Below the pieces are notes generated by a model. That model was not told where the DNA came from and did no database searches. It was given only the letters and a program-made list of their open reading frames with translations. From Brenneria corticis (GTDB lineage: Bacteria > Pseudomonadota > Gammaproteobacteria > Enterobacterales > Enterobacteriaceae): a DNA stretch of 64,000 nt. The position numbers were made by a program, and so were the translations under genes. The DNA lies in the NCBI RefSeq assembly GCF_003115855.1, contig NZ_KZ819081.1:1-64000 (forward strand), given 5' to 3'. Position 1 is the first letter of the stretch. Every line of letters starts with the position of its first letter. Positions 9,254 through 18,283 of the stretch are shown here, piece after piece.

Positions 9254-10144
9254 ATGCTTAATAATATCGAAACCAAATGGCTTTATGATTTTATCGCGCT
9301 GGAGGAGTTCCGCAGTTTTACCGTCGCCGCCGAAAAACGAAATATCTCTCAGTCATCATTCAGCCGTCGTATTCGCGCGCTGGAAAGCGCCATCGGTTTT
9401 GATATCTTTGACCGCAGCTCCTCGCCTTTGCAATTAACCGAACAGGGTCGCGTTTTTCACGCGCATATTCGCAATACGCTGGATGATTTGGAATATCAGC
9501 TGAATAAACTGCACGGCGGCAGTAATTATAAAAATAAAATAACGATCGCCGCCGCGCATTCGTTATCCATTTTTATTATGCCGGAGTTGCTCAAAGGGGT
9601 GCCGGAGACGCAGGAAAAGATATTTTACGTCGAATCCATTGATGTGGATGAGGCGGTGTTGAATCTTAAAGAGGGACGGAGCGATTTTATTTTCTCTTTT
9701 TACAATGAAGAGCTGATGTCCGAGCCTTTTATGCATGAGAAAATACTGGAGTCCCGTCTTTATCCGGTCTGCGCCTGTGATAGCGCGGGCAAACCGCTGT
9801 TCGATATCAACGCGCCCTCCGTGCCCTTGCTGAACTACACCGACAGCAGCTATATGGGGCGCCAGGTAAACCGCTATCTCGCCAGCATCGACAGCGATAA
9901 ATTCGCCATTACCTTTGTCTCTTCAATGAGTGATTTGCTGAAAAGGATGGTCAGGCAGGGGTACGGCATCGCCTGGTTGCCGGATTATTCGATTCAGGAA
10001 GAGCTGAAAAATAAAACGCTCGCCATCATCAATATGGAGCATGCGGTTATGCGCATGGGCGTCTATATTTATCGCCTCGATACCCGGTTGAATATGGCCT
10101 CGGAGAAGTTCTGGCGTTATCTGAAAAGCCTGAGTCAGCAGTAA
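9254..10144 (+). CDS. HypT/YjiE-like LysR regulator
   Basis: A 296-residue LysR-type transcription factor: N-terminal winged helix-turn-helix (FRSFTVAAEKRNISQSSFSRR), then a two-lobed effector domain. Several stretches follow E. coli HypT (YjiE) closely: NIETKWLYDF at the start, AAAHSLS, IDVDEAV and GIAWLPDYSIQ. HypT is known as a hypochlorite-responsive factor, but relatives beside racemase and symporter genes probably sense an amino or dicarboxylic acid. It is divergent from the racemase gene (219-bp gap) and convergent with the symporter gene at 10214; these are its likely targets. Confidence 0.82.
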   Translation: MLNNIETKWLYDFIALEEFRSFTVAAEKRNISQSSFSRRIRALESAIGFDIFDRSSSPLQLTEQGRVFHAHIRNTLDDLEYQLNKLHGGSNYKNKITIAAAHSLSIFIMPELLKGVPETQEKIFYVESIDVDEAVLNLKEGRSDFIFSFYNEELMSEPFMHEKILESRLYPVCACDSAGKPLFDINAPSVPLLNYTDSSYMGRQVNRYLASIDSDKFAITFVSSMSDLLKRMVRQGYGIAWLPDYSIQEELKNKTLAIINMEHAVMRMGVYIYRLDTRLNMASEKFWRYLKSLSQQ

Positions 10145-10163
10145 ATTCGGGCGCTGAAAAGAG

Positions 10164-10187
10164 TATGGCGGCCGTAAGGCCGCCATA
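10164..10187. terminator. Bidirectional hairpin between convergent genes
   Basis: A perfect 10-bp stem TATGGCGGCC / GGCCGCCATA with loop GTAA lies between the LysR gene stop and the symporter gene stop. It is well placed to end transcription from both sides, although T-runs are short. Confidence 0.55.
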
Positions 10188-10213
10188 TCCAGAGGATCCA
10201 GACGAACGGTTAA

Positions 10214-11509
10214 TTACCGGTTCGCATTGGCCTCCTGATAGACAATTTCCGCTTCTTCTTCCTCCTCCGGTTCGCCAATGCTGTTCTCCAGTTTGGCGAC
10301 GACGGCGGTGGAGATGCTGTTGCCGATGACGTTGGTGGCGGTACGGCCCATATCCAGGAACTGATCGATACCGATAATCAGCAGGATACCCGCTTCCGGC
10401 AGGCTAAACATCGGCAGCGTGGCGGCGACCACCACCACCGAGGCGCGGGCGACGCCGGCCATCCCTTTACTGGTGATCATCAGGGTCAGCAGAATCAGGA
10501 TTTGCTGCGTCACGCTTAAATCAATGTTGTAAGCCTGGGCGATAAACAGGATCGCAAAGGACTGATACATCATTGAACCGTCAAGGTTGAACGAGTAACC
10601 CAGCGGCAGCACAAAGCTGGTTATTCTCTTCGGCACGCCGAATTTGGTCAGCGCTTCCATGGTTTTCGGATAGGCCGACTCGCTGCTGGCGGTGGCGAAA
10701 GCCAGTACGGTCGGTTCGCGGATCAGTTTCGCCAGGGTGAAAATGGGTTTACCGAGGAAAGCGTAGCCAACCAGGAACAGCGCCGCCCACAGTATCGCCA
10801 GACCGAGGTAGAACTCGCCGATCAGCTTGCCGAAGTCGTAAAGCAGACCCAGTCCCTGGGTGGTAATGGCGGACGCGATGGCGGCGAACACCGCAATCGG
10901 CGCCAGGCTCATCACGTAGTCCGTCACGCGGAACATGACCTTGGCCAGTTCTTCGATCATCGATGCAATCGCCGTCGCGCTTTTGTTCTTGTTTTTCACG
11001 TAGGCGAGCGCTGAACCGAAGAACAGCGAGAAGACCAGGATCTGCAGAATTTCATTGTTGGCCATGGCTTCCACGATACTTCTCGGGAAGATGTGGCTGA
11101 TAAAGTTCTTGAGCGTAAAGCCGTCGGTGTTCAGGCCGGTGGCGACGTGCGCCGCCGTGGCGGGAACTTCCAGATTCATACCGCCGCCGGGCTGGAAGAA
11201 ATTAGCCAGCACCATGCCGATAAGCAGAGAAAGGAAAGATGCGGTGATAAACCAGGTCATGGCCTTCAGGCCAATACGTCCGACCGCGGAAGAGTTGCCC
11301 ATGCTTGCCAGGCCGGAAACCAGCGTGGAGAACACCAGCGGGGCAATGATCATCTTGATCAAACGCAGAAAAATATCGGTAACCATGTTGAAATAAGAGG
11401 CGATTTCCTTTGCTCGCCCGCCATCAAGATATTGATGACAAAGCCATCCTATTAATATCCCTAATAAGATAGCGACGACTATCTGTATAAGTAACTTCTG
11501 CCTTTGCAT
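10214..11509 (-). CDS. Dicarboxylate/amino acid:cation symporter (DAACS)
   Basis: A 431-residue inner-membrane secondary transporter of the DAACS (GltP/DctA) family. Family marks include ASSESAYPKTMEAL (serine-rich hairpin), GYSFNLDGSMMYQS (substrate and cation site) and TSKGMAGVARAS. It ends in a Glu-rich tail (EPEEEEEAE). Substrates in the family are aspartate, glutamate, succinate, fumarate and malate. Its place in the racemase/LysR module points to an acidic amino acid. The ATG at 11509 follows GAGGT; the ORF could be extended to 11545 but without a ribosome site. It is less like GltP than the gene at 39298. Confidence 0.85.
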   Translation of the reverse strand: MQRQKLLIQIVVAILLGILIGWLCHQYLDGGRAKEIASYFNMVTDIFLRLIKMIIAPLVFSTLVSGLASMGNSSAVGRIGLKAMTWFITASFLSLLIGMVLANFFQPGGGMNLEVPATAAHVATGLNTDGFTLKNFISHIFPRSIVEAMANNEILQILVFSLFFGSALAYVKNKNKSATAIASMIEELAKVMFRVTDYVMSLAPIAVFAAIASAITTQGLGLLYDFGKLIGEFYLGLAILWAALFLVGYAFLGKPIFTLAKLIREPTVLAFATASSESAYPKTMEALTKFGVPKRITSFVLPLGYSFNLDGSMMYQSFAILFIAQAYNIDLSVTQQILILLTLMITSKGMAGVARASVVVVAATLPMFSLPEAGILLIIGIDQFLDMGRTATNVIGNSISTAVVAKLENSIGEPEEEEEAEIVYQEANANR

Positions 11510-12256
11510 ATAAACCTCATGTTGGTGAATAGATTCAGACAACACACAGTATTATTACAGCGTGGGAAACGATGCGTATTCCTTGAACGCACTGAACCAG
11601 CACCCTGACTGTTATTGGGGATGTCGTGTCTGCCTGCCCGATATTACATTGATTCTGATTTTTTGGCGTTTTTTTCTATGTGATGAGATGCATATCATGG
11701 CAATTCAATGCAAAAAACGCATGTTGATAACGAAGTTATGACGATGACGGATGTGACATTGATGCGCCGGTTCGGGAGATTTTTTATCAAATACATAAAA
11801 AACAAAAAGATAGCCTATTCTGTTCCCGTGGTTCATCAGCGACTTACCGTGTTATCAGATTTACTTATAATAATAAGGCTATTAACAATAAATAGAATTT
11901 TGTACGCACGGCGCGCTCTGCGAGGTCAGGCAGTGCCGAGAAGAATATTTGTATTTCCAATGATAAATAAAAGTGATTTTTATGTTAATTAACGACTGCG
12001 ATTACGCCATGGCGATGATTTCTGATATTCGGCAATATGAATTAAAATAAAATCCGGCCGGCGGCGATTTATTGAAAGTAAAGTAAGCAAAAGGTTCTTA
12101 TAAATAATTCTTATTATTATTTTAGGGCGGCGCAAGCTGTTATTCATGGCGGCTAACCCCGGTTCAGATCAATCTATTGACGCGGCAACGTAGGATTCCC
12201 GCCAGTTAATCCCTACACTATTCACCTTATTGGTTATGGATTTTATTGCGGTGATT
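11510..12256. other. AT-rich intergenic region before fhlA
   Basis: About 750 bp separates the symporter gene (leaving leftward) from fhlA (leaving rightward). It is AT-rich and holds a 94-codon open frame at 11708-11992 with no recognisable product or ribosome site, judged non-coding. It must contain the promoters of both flanking genes, but I could not assign boxes with confidence. Confidence 0.5.
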
Positions 12257-14413
12257 ATGGCGATACAACTGACGGATTCTCCATCACGGCTGTCCATTCT
12301 GTGGCAGGACGCCTTGCTGAAAGTGTCGCAGACACTGTTGCAACAACGCAGTATCGATGCCGTGTTACAGGTGCTGGATAGCTTATCTTTTTCGGTGGTG
12401 CGCTTTGGGCGGGTCAATCTACTGTTGATCGACCCGTTGCATAATCAGACCTTGTTTTATCGCCGCGACCGCGAGGCGAATAAAACCCACTGTAGTGAAG
12501 AAGCCCTGCTGTTATTGGATGGCCCCGGCGGCACGGTATGGCATACCCATATGCCGCTGCACTGCGACCAAGCCCGTTTCCGGCGCGATTTTCCCCATCT
12601 TGGCGATCAACCCGCCTATGCCGGGCTCAGCGATTATTGCCAACTGCCGTTACTGACGCCGCACCGCGCATTGGGGGGCGTCGAGTTTATCAAAACCGAC
12701 GGCAGCCGGTTCGACGACAGCGAGATTACTTTTTTCCAGGCGCTGTCCGCGGTAATTACGCTGGTGCTGGAGAACATCGGCGAACGAGAGCTGGCCCAGC
12801 GTGAGGAAGAGAAACTGCGCCATGAGCGCGACCATTTCCGCATTCTGGTCGATGTGACCAATACCGTTATTTCCAAGCGGGAGCTGAAAGCGCTGGCGCA
12901 GGAGGTTTCAAAGGAGATCCACCGTTTTTTCAATATCGACTTTGTGGCGCTGGCCTTACGGGATGACGACGATAAAACGCTGAAGTATTACGCCACGCAT
13001 TACCTCGCCGGGCATGCGCCGCGCTCAGGCGCGGGAGCGCTGGATGTGGCGGAAACGCACGCCGCCGAAGTGATGCGGACTAACGAGGCGATGCTTATCG
13101 ATAACGGCGAGTCCGCTGCGCGGCCGGGGCGGCCGCGTTATCTGGCGCAGTGGTTCGACGGCGAATTACAACATGCCTGCCTGCTGCCGCTGGCGTTCGG
13201 TAATCGCGTACTGGGGGTTCTGGAGCTGGCGCACCACCGCGACCTGTCGGTGCGGGATGCGGAAATGAAATTGCTGCGCCAGATTGCGTCGCGTATCGCC
13301 ATTGCGCTGGATAACGCGCTGGCCTATGAGCAGATTACCCGTCTGAAAGACAGCCTGATTCACGAGAATGTTTATCTGACGGAAATGCTGACCGAACGGA
13401 CGCAAAGTGCGGAAGGCGACGCCTTCGGCGAAATCATCGGACGCAGCGCGGCGATCCGTCAGGTGCTGGAGCAGGTGGAAATGGTGGCCGGCAGCGACAG
13501 TACCGTGCTTATTCTGGGGGAAACCGGAACCGGGAAAGAGCTTATCGCCCGCGCCATCCATCGCCTGAGCCGGCGTCAGAGCAAGCGCATGGTGAAAATG
13601 AACTGCGCGGCAATCCCCGCCAGCCTGTTGGAAAGCGATCTTTTCGGCCATGAGAAGGGCGCTTTTACCGGCGCCAGCCATCTGCGACAGGGCCGTTTTG
13701 AAGTGGCGGACGGCAGCACGCTGTTTCTGGATGAAGTCGGCGATATTCCACTGGAGCTGCAGCCCAAACTGCTGCGCGTATTGCAGGAGCGGGAGATAGA
13801 ACGGTTGGGGGGCAGCAAAGTGATCCCGGTAGACGTGCGGCTGATCGCCGCCACCAATCGCGATCTGCAACAGATGGTGGCCGATAGGGAATACCGCAGC
13901 GATCTCTACTATCGCCTGAATGTCTTTCCTATCGTGATACCGCCGCTGCGCGAAAGGCCGGAAGACATTCCTCTGCTGGCGAAGTTTTTTACCCGCAAGA
14001 TTGCGCGCCGGATGAACCGCACCATTGACAGTATTCCCTCTGACATGCTGCGTCAGCTGAGCCGGCTCCCCTGGCCGGGGAATGTGCGCGAGCTGGAGAA
14101 TGTGATTGAAAGGGCGGTGATCCTCACCAAGGGCTCCACGCTGAATTTGCAGCTGGCCGAGTTGCAACACCACCTCTCTCCGCTGGAAACGCCTAAACCC
14201 GCTGCGCCGCCGGCGGCTCCCATAGCGGAAGATAATGAAGATAATAAAGAAGAGTCGGAACGCCAGCGGATTATCCGCGTGCTGAAAGAAACCAACGGTA
14301 TTGTCGCCGGACCGAAAGGCGCGGCGGCAAAGCTGGGGTTGAAGCGCACCACGCTGCTGTCGCGCATGCAGCGTATGGGGATCTCGGCTAAAAGCATCGA
14401 GCGCGTGGAGTGA
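12257..14413 (+). CDS. fhlA: Formate hydrogenlyase transcriptional activator FhlA
   Basis: Sigma-54-dependent activator that senses formate and turns on hyd/fdh/hyc/hyp genes. The 718-residue protein has two N-terminal GAF-type domains (about 10-190 and 210-375), a central AAA+ domain with Walker A GETGTGKE and the sigma-54 contact motif GAFTGA, and a C-terminal Fis-type helix-turn-helix (GPKGAAAKLGLKRTTLLSRM). The AAA+ part is almost identical in motifs to E. coli FhlA (692 residues); the GAF part diverges more. The start is chosen at the second in-frame ATG; 12230 is possible, and neither has a strong ribosome site. It is convergent with fdhF. Its likely targets are the -24/-12 promoters at 17321, 27997 and 28275. 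Confidence 0.93.
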   Translation: MAIQLTDSPSRLSILWQDALLKVSQTLLQQRSIDAVLQVLDSLSFSVVRFGRVNLLLIDPLHNQTLFYRRDREANKTHCSEEALLLLDGPGGTVWHTHMPLHCDQARFRRDFPHLGDQPAYAGLSDYCQLPLLTPHRALGGVEFIKTDGSRFDDSEITFFQALSAVITLVLENIGERELAQREEEKLRHERDHFRILVDVTNTVISKRELKALAQEVSKEIHRFFNIDFVALALRDDDDKTLKYYATHYLAGHAPRSGAGALDVAETHAAEVMRTNEAMLIDNGESAARPGRPRYLAQWFDGELQHACLLPLAFGNRVLGVLELAHHRDLSVRDAEMKLLRQIASRIAIALDNALAYEQITRLKDSLIHENVYLTEMLTERTQSAEGDAFGEIIGRSAAIRQVLEQVEMVAGSDSTVLILGETGTGKELIARAIHRLSRRQSKRMVKMNCAAIPASLLESDLFGHEKGAFTGASHLRQGRFEVADGSTLFLDEVGDIPLELQPKLLRVLQEREIERLGGSKVIPVDVRLIAATNRDLQQMVADREYRSDLYYRLNVFPIVIPPLRERPEDIPLLAKFFTRKIARRMNRTIDSIPSDMLRQLSRLPWPGNVRELENVIERAVILTKGSTLNLQLAELQHHLSPLETPKPAAPPAAPIAEDNEDNKEESERQRIIRVLKETNGIVAGPKGAAAKLGLKRTTLLSRMQRMGISAKSIERVE

Positions 14414-14466
14414 ATGTCATTCCCTCCACGTTTCCGACAAGCGCTGAATAGAACGCCGTTTTAATA

Positions 14467-14506
14467 GCCGCTCCCGTTGCGGATAGCGGCCGGGATCGCC
14501 GGCCGC
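14467..14506. terminator. Nested hairpins between fhlA and fdhF
   Basis: Two overlapping inverted repeats lie in the 99-bp gap between the convergent genes: GCCGCT/AGCGGC (14467-14490) and the stronger GCGGCCGG-GATCG-CCGGCCGC (14486-14506). They are GC-rich and lack a good T-run, so they are probable but imperfect terminators. Confidence 0.45.
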
Positions 14507-14512
14507 GCGGGG

Positions 14513-16663
14513 TTAATTCACTTCCTCCGCGGTTTTGCGCAGATGGGCTTTCAGCTGGCTGTATTCCTGCTGGACGTAGTTTTCCGCCCACTGCTGGTTG
14601 TCGATCGCTTCCAGTTTCACCGCGCAATATTTATATTCCGGGGTTTTGGAAATCGGATCGAGGTGGTCCAGCGTCAGCTCGTTACAGGCGCCAATCCACC
14701 ATTGATAGGTCATATACACCGCGCCTTTATTGACCCGCTCGCTGACGGCCACGCGGCTTATGACCTTACCGCGCCGTGAGGAAATCCAGGTCAGCTGCTG
14801 ATCGCTCAGTCCCAGTCGTTCGGCGTCTTCAGGGTTGACCTGAACGTAGCCGGGTTCGTCCGCCAGCGTTTGCAGCGCGCTACAGTTACCGGTCATCGAA
14901 CGGCAGGAGTAGTGGCCGACTTCACGCACGGTGCACAGCACCAGCGGATAACTTTCATCCACCAGCTCCATCGGCGGCCGCCACTCGGTGGCGAACAGCA
15001 GGCCTTTGCCGCCGGGACGGGCAAACTGGTTGCCTTCGTACAGCCACGGGGTGCCGGGGCTGTCTTCGGTGGCGCACGGCCACGGCACGTAGCCCAGACC
15101 GGCCATTTTCTCGTAGGTCGCCCCGTAATAGAGCGGGCATAGCTGGCGCATTTCGTCCCAGATTTCCTGGGTATCGTTGTAGTGCATCGGATAACCGAGC
15201 GCGGTCGCCATCAGGCTGATGATTTCCCAGTCGGGCTTGACGTCGCCCTGCGCGTCTACGGCTTTGTAAAAACGCTGGAAACCGCGGTCGGCGGCGGAAT
15301 AGACCCCTTCATGCTCTCCCCACGACGTCGCCGGCAGAATAACGTCAGCCACCGCCGCGGTTTTGGTCATAAAGATATCCTGCACGATCAGCAATTCCAG
15401 TTCGTTGAACGCCTCGCGCATCATCGACAGATCCGGCTCGGTTTGCAGCGGATCTTCGCCCATCACATAGTTGGCTCTGATCTTTCCTTCTTTAATCTTG
15501 TGCGGCACGTCGGTAAGGGAATAACCGACCTTGTCCGACAGTTCGGGCACGCCCCAGGCCTGGGCGAATTTATGGCGGATTTTCTCATCGGTAACCGATT
15601 GATAGCCGGGGAACATATCCGGCAGGGCTCCCATATCGCAGGCGCCCTGAACGTTGTTCTGGCCGCGCACCGGACCGACGCCGACGTTCGGCCGCCCCAG
15701 GTTGCCGGTCAACAGCGCCAGCCCGGACAGGCCCTTGACAACATCCACGCCCTGGCCCCACTGACAGACGCCCATGCCCCACAAAATGGTGGCGGATGGG
15801 GCGGCGGCGAACATGCGCATCGCCTCGCGCACCAGTTGGGGAGAGAGTCCTGTGATATCGGCGACATAGTCCGGGGTGTATTTGGCGACGATGCGGCTGT
15901 ACTCCTCGAATCCTTCCGTATGGCGGGCCACATACTCCTTGTTGTAAAGGCCCTCATTGATCAGCACGTTGGCAAAGGCGTTGACCAGCGCCATATTGGA
16001 GCCGTTTTTCAGCGGCAGCCAGAGATCCGCGATGCGCGCGGTTTCGATGCGGCGCGGGTCGCAGACAATGATTTTGGCGCCGCGTTCTTTGGCTTTCAGG
16101 ATGCGGCGGGCGACGATGGGGTGCGAATCCGCGGCGTTATAGCCGAATACCAGAATACATTCGGTATGCTCGATTTCGCAGATGGAGTTGCTCATCGCCC
16201 CGTTGCCCAGCGTAACCCGCAGACCGGCGACGGAAGGGCCGTGGCAAACGCGGGCGCAGCAGTCCACGTTGTTATTGCCGGTAACGGCGCGGGCGAATTT
16301 TTGCATCACATAGTTGGTTTCATTGCCCGGACCGCGGGAAGAGCCGGTGTGCATAATGGCGTCCGCGCCGTACTTCTCTTTAATGTCTTTCAGACGGGAA
16401 CTGGCGAACGCAATCGCCTCATCCCAGGAGACCGCTTCAAACGGCGCGCCTTTCTGGCGTCGAATCAGCGGTTGTTTCAGCCGGGGCGTCAATAGCTTGG
16501 TGTCGTTAAGGAAATCCCAGCCGTAATAGCCTTTCAGGCACAGCTCGCCTTCATTGGTGACGCCGTTGGCGCCCTCGGCGCCCACTACCTTGCCGTTTTC
16601 CACCAGCAGGTTAATTTTGCAGCCCGACCCGCAATAAGGGCAGACGGTGATCACTTTTTGCAT
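14513..16663 (-). CDS. fdhF: Formate dehydrogenase H, cysteine form
   Basis: Molybdopterin-dependent formate dehydrogenase, the formate-oxidising arm of formate hydrogenlyase; cytoplasmic, 716 residues against 715 in E. coli. The N-terminal [4Fe-4S] ligands are CPYCGSGC with a later CLKG, followed by molybdopterin domains and a C-terminal dinucleotide-binding domain (VREVGHYSCRSMTGNC). Where E. coli has selenocysteine 140, read through UGA, this gene has an ordinary TGC codon (plus-strand 16244-16246) in VDCCARVCHGPSVAGL, again residue 140. No selenium machinery is therefore needed for this enzyme. Cys forms are known in Pectobacterium. It follows hydN after 38 bp, so the two form an operon behind the promoter at 17321. 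Confidence 0.94.
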   Translation of the reverse strand: MQKVITVCPYCGSGCKINLLVENGKVVGAEGANGVTNEGELCLKGYYGWDFLNDTKLLTPRLKQPLIRRQKGAPFEAVSWDEAIAFASSRLKDIKEKYGADAIMHTGSSRGPGNETNYVMQKFARAVTGNNNVDCCARVCHGPSVAGLRVTLGNGAMSNSICEIEHTECILVFGYNAADSHPIVARRILKAKERGAKIIVCDPRRIETARIADLWLPLKNGSNMALVNAFANVLINEGLYNKEYVARHTEGFEEYSRIVAKYTPDYVADITGLSPQLVREAMRMFAAAPSATILWGMGVCQWGQGVDVVKGLSGLALLTGNLGRPNVGVGPVRGQNNVQGACDMGALPDMFPGYQSVTDEKIRHKFAQAWGVPELSDKVGYSLTDVPHKIKEGKIRANYVMGEDPLQTEPDLSMMREAFNELELLIVQDIFMTKTAAVADVILPATSWGEHEGVYSAADRGFQRFYKAVDAQGDVKPDWEIISLMATALGYPMHYNDTQEIWDEMRQLCPLYYGATYEKMAGLGYVPWPCATEDSPGTPWLYEGNQFARPGGKGLLFATEWRPPMELVDESYPLVLCTVREVGHYSCRSMTGNCSALQTLADEPGYVQVNPEDAERLGLSDQQLTWISSRRGKVISRVAVSERVNKGAVYMTYQWWIGACNELTLDHLDPISKTPEYKYCAVKLEAIDNQQWAENYVQQEYSQLKAHLRKTAEEVN

Positions 16664-16701
16664 GATGATTATTCTCCTTCAGCGTACCTTGACGGCGCTA
16701 T

Positions 16702-17241
16702 TCAGAACTGCATTCCCGCGGCTTCATCAAGCGCCGCACGCCGTTGTTTTTGTTGGATCATGGCCTGAATATCATCACGGCTGATCATCCGTAATGCTTT
16801 TGTCGGACAGACCTCAACGCACGCCGGCCCTGCCGCGCGCTTATCGCAAAGATCGCATTTCTGCGCTTCGGCTTTTATACAATTACCCAACATCTGATAA
16901 TGGCTGATTCGGGCCACAGGTTTACTGATCACGGTCATGGCGCCGTAAGGGCAAGCCACAACGCAGGTCTTACAGCCGATACATTTTTCCTGCTGCACCT
17001 GAATACAGTCGTTCGCATGGGTGATGGCGCCATTGGGGCACACGTTGGCGCATGGCGCATCCTCACACTGGCGACACTGAATCGTGGTGCTGATATTCAG
17101 TCCCTTAACGACCTTGAGGCGTGGTAAAAAGTTTTCTGGGGATAATGCGGCCTTACCGTCGCTGTGGGACAGCGCACAGGCGACTTCGCACGTGCGACAG
17201 CCAATACATTTCCTGGAATCTGCAATAACGAACCGGTTCAT
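16702..17241 (-). CDS. hydN: HydN-like electron-transfer protein with four [4Fe-4S] motifs
   Basis: Ferredoxin-like protein of 179 residues, expected to serve formate dehydrogenase H. Cys motifs in order are CIGCRTCEVAC (residue 12 on), CRQCEDAPCANVC, CIGCKTCVVAC and CDLCDKRAAGPACVEVC. The opening MNRFVIAD and the motif spacing match E. coli HydN (175 residues), which lies beside its hyp/fhl genes. HycB in the same window is a paralogue; the pairing with fdhF and the closer match in ACPYGAM decide for HydN. It is the first gene of the hydN-fdhF operon. Confidence 0.9.
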   Translation of the reverse strand: MNRFVIADSRKCIGCRTCEVACALSHSDGKAALSPENFLPRLKVVKGLNISTTIQCRQCEDAPCANVCPNGAITHANDCIQVQQEKCIGCKTCVVACPYGAMTVISKPVARISHYQMLGNCIKAEAQKCDLCDKRAAGPACVEVCPTKALRMISRDDIQAMIQQKQRRAALDEAAGMQF

Positions 17242-17280
17242 GACATCGTCTCCGACCTGAGTTCAGGTGAAAAAAGCGTT

Positions 17281-17306
17281 GTGTCGACATATCGACGCGG
17301 CGACAC
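17281..17306. promoter_or_regulatory. Inverted repeats in hydN leader, possible regulator site
   Basis: The sequence contains GTGTCG (17281-17286) and CGACAC (17301-17306) as outer arms with TCGA cores between. It lies between the -12 element and the hydN start. It resembles the half-sites of the FhlA-like boxes elsewhere in the island, but its place downstream of the promoter could also mean a repressor site or an mRNA hairpin. Confidence 0.35.
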
Positions 17307-17320
17307 ATCGCCGCCAATAA

Positions 17321-17335
17321 GCAGGCTTTGTGCCA
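17321..17335 (-). promoter_or_regulatory. Sigma-54 promoter of hydN-fdhF
   Basis: On the minus strand the sequence is TGGCAC-AAAGC-CTGC, against the -24/-12 consensus TGGCAC-N5-TTGC: a perfect -24 element and the essential GC at -12. The hydN start lies 80 bp downstream. A candidate FhlA box lies about 75-90 bp upstream (17410-17425). Confidence 0.72.
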
Positions 17336-17409
17336 ATAACGATATTGCGATTTTAATGTGTTGAATATTAATGAGTTATTATTGTTCTTTATCGTGACGC
17401 ATGACGTGA

Positions 17410-17425
17410 ATGTCAAGGGTGACGA
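17410..17425. promoter_or_regulatory. Candidate FhlA box upstream of hydN
   Basis: The segment shares the right part TGACGA and the central CA with the two 16-bp boxes between hycB and hypC (28097, 28133). Its distance of about 75-90 bp upstream of the -24 element suits an enhancer-type activator. Assignment rests on this in-window similarity only. Confidence 0.4.
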
Positions 17426-17581
17426 CGACAGGAACGCTATTTCGGCAGATTTGACGAAAAAAATATGATGTCGCTCAAACAATAGGAGCCAGAAAGCATC
17501 AATGGCAATTTATGTCAAAAAACTGTCACACTGAAGCGTATATTCCGCCTGGCGCCACCAATAGTAACGTCAGGTATTGTT

Positions 17582-18283
17582 ATGTCGGAAACCATAATCA
17601 AAAGAGAAATAAAAGGCTTTCATGTTTATGAAAAGTCTCGCTGTGGAACCTATATCCGAATTTTAGCTGATTTTGGCGCGGGCAAAATCGGCTATAAGTT
17701 ACTTAACAGCGGCAGCGAAGAGCGCAAGGTCTATTTGATTGAGGTTAAGGGAACCAAATATGTGCTGAAGTGGGAGCGGGAGTTGGATCCCCGGCTGGAG
17801 AAACGCCTATCCCGTTTTATCTTCGGTCCGTATTACTCCAGATTAATGTACCGCGTGGCCGTGGCGCGCGAACAAGGCTGTACCAAAACGGCGGATATTT
17901 ATGCCGTCGCCGAAAAGGTCAGACACCGCGAAGCGGTGGAAACCTACATCCTGGCGGAATATGTGGAAGGCAGGCCGCTGGCTGAACTGGGCGATTTTTC
18001 GCCTTATAAAGATGAAATCAAAGCCTGCGTGGAAGATTTGCACGGCCATCGGCTGGCCTCCAACGATATTCATCCCGGCAATATTATTCTCACCGACAAC
18101 GGACTGCGTATTATTGATTTGTCGGACGCCGGCAGTCTGTCGATTTGTCAGGTGAACGATGCCTTTGCCTTGAAAAAATTCTATGACATCGATTTAAGAA
18201 TCAACAACGTTATTTATTATCTTATCGGCCTGCGCAATAGATTTCGTGATTTCTCCAGAAAGCTACGCGGTAAAAAACATTAG
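17582..18283 (+). CDS. waaY: WaaY/RfaY-like lipopolysaccharide core heptose kinase
   Basis: Predicted kinase that phosphorylates heptose II of the lipopolysaccharide inner core; cytoplasmic, 233 residues, the usual WaaY length (232). It opens with a family-typical IKGFHVYEK stretch, and the kinase-like core is visible: VLKWERE (nucleotide-binding lysine region), HRLASNDIHPGNIIL (catalytic loop, His-Pro-Gly-Asn) and LRIIDLSDAG (metal-binding Asp). WaaY normally lies in the waa core cluster; here it stands alone between hydN and a chemoreceptor gene, so it is an orphan or a transferred copy. The 340-bp gap on its left is shared with the divergent hydN promoter. Confidence 0.85.
   Translation: MSETIIKREIKGFHVYEKSRCGTYIRILADFGAGKIGYKLLNSGSEERKVYLIEVKGTKYVLKWERELDPRLEKRLSRFIFGPYYSRLMYRVAVAREQGCTKTADIYAVAEKVRHREAVETYILAEYVEGRPLAELGDFSPYKDEIKACVEDLHGHRLASNDIHPGNIILTDNGLRIIDLSDAGSLSICQVNDAFALKKFYDIDLRINNVIYYLIGLRNRFRDFSRKLRGKKH

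Noticed and set aside
11708..11992. 94-codon open frame on the plus strand
   Set aside because: No ribosome site, no recognisable family and AT-rich non-coding character.
15182..16495. 437-codon plus-strand frame opposite fdhF
   Set aside because: fdhF is certain; the frame is a shadow rich in His, Arg and Gly.
14513..16663. Selenocysteine UGA in fdhF
   Set aside because: The codon at residue 140 is TGC and the frame is open throughout, so no recoding is needed.
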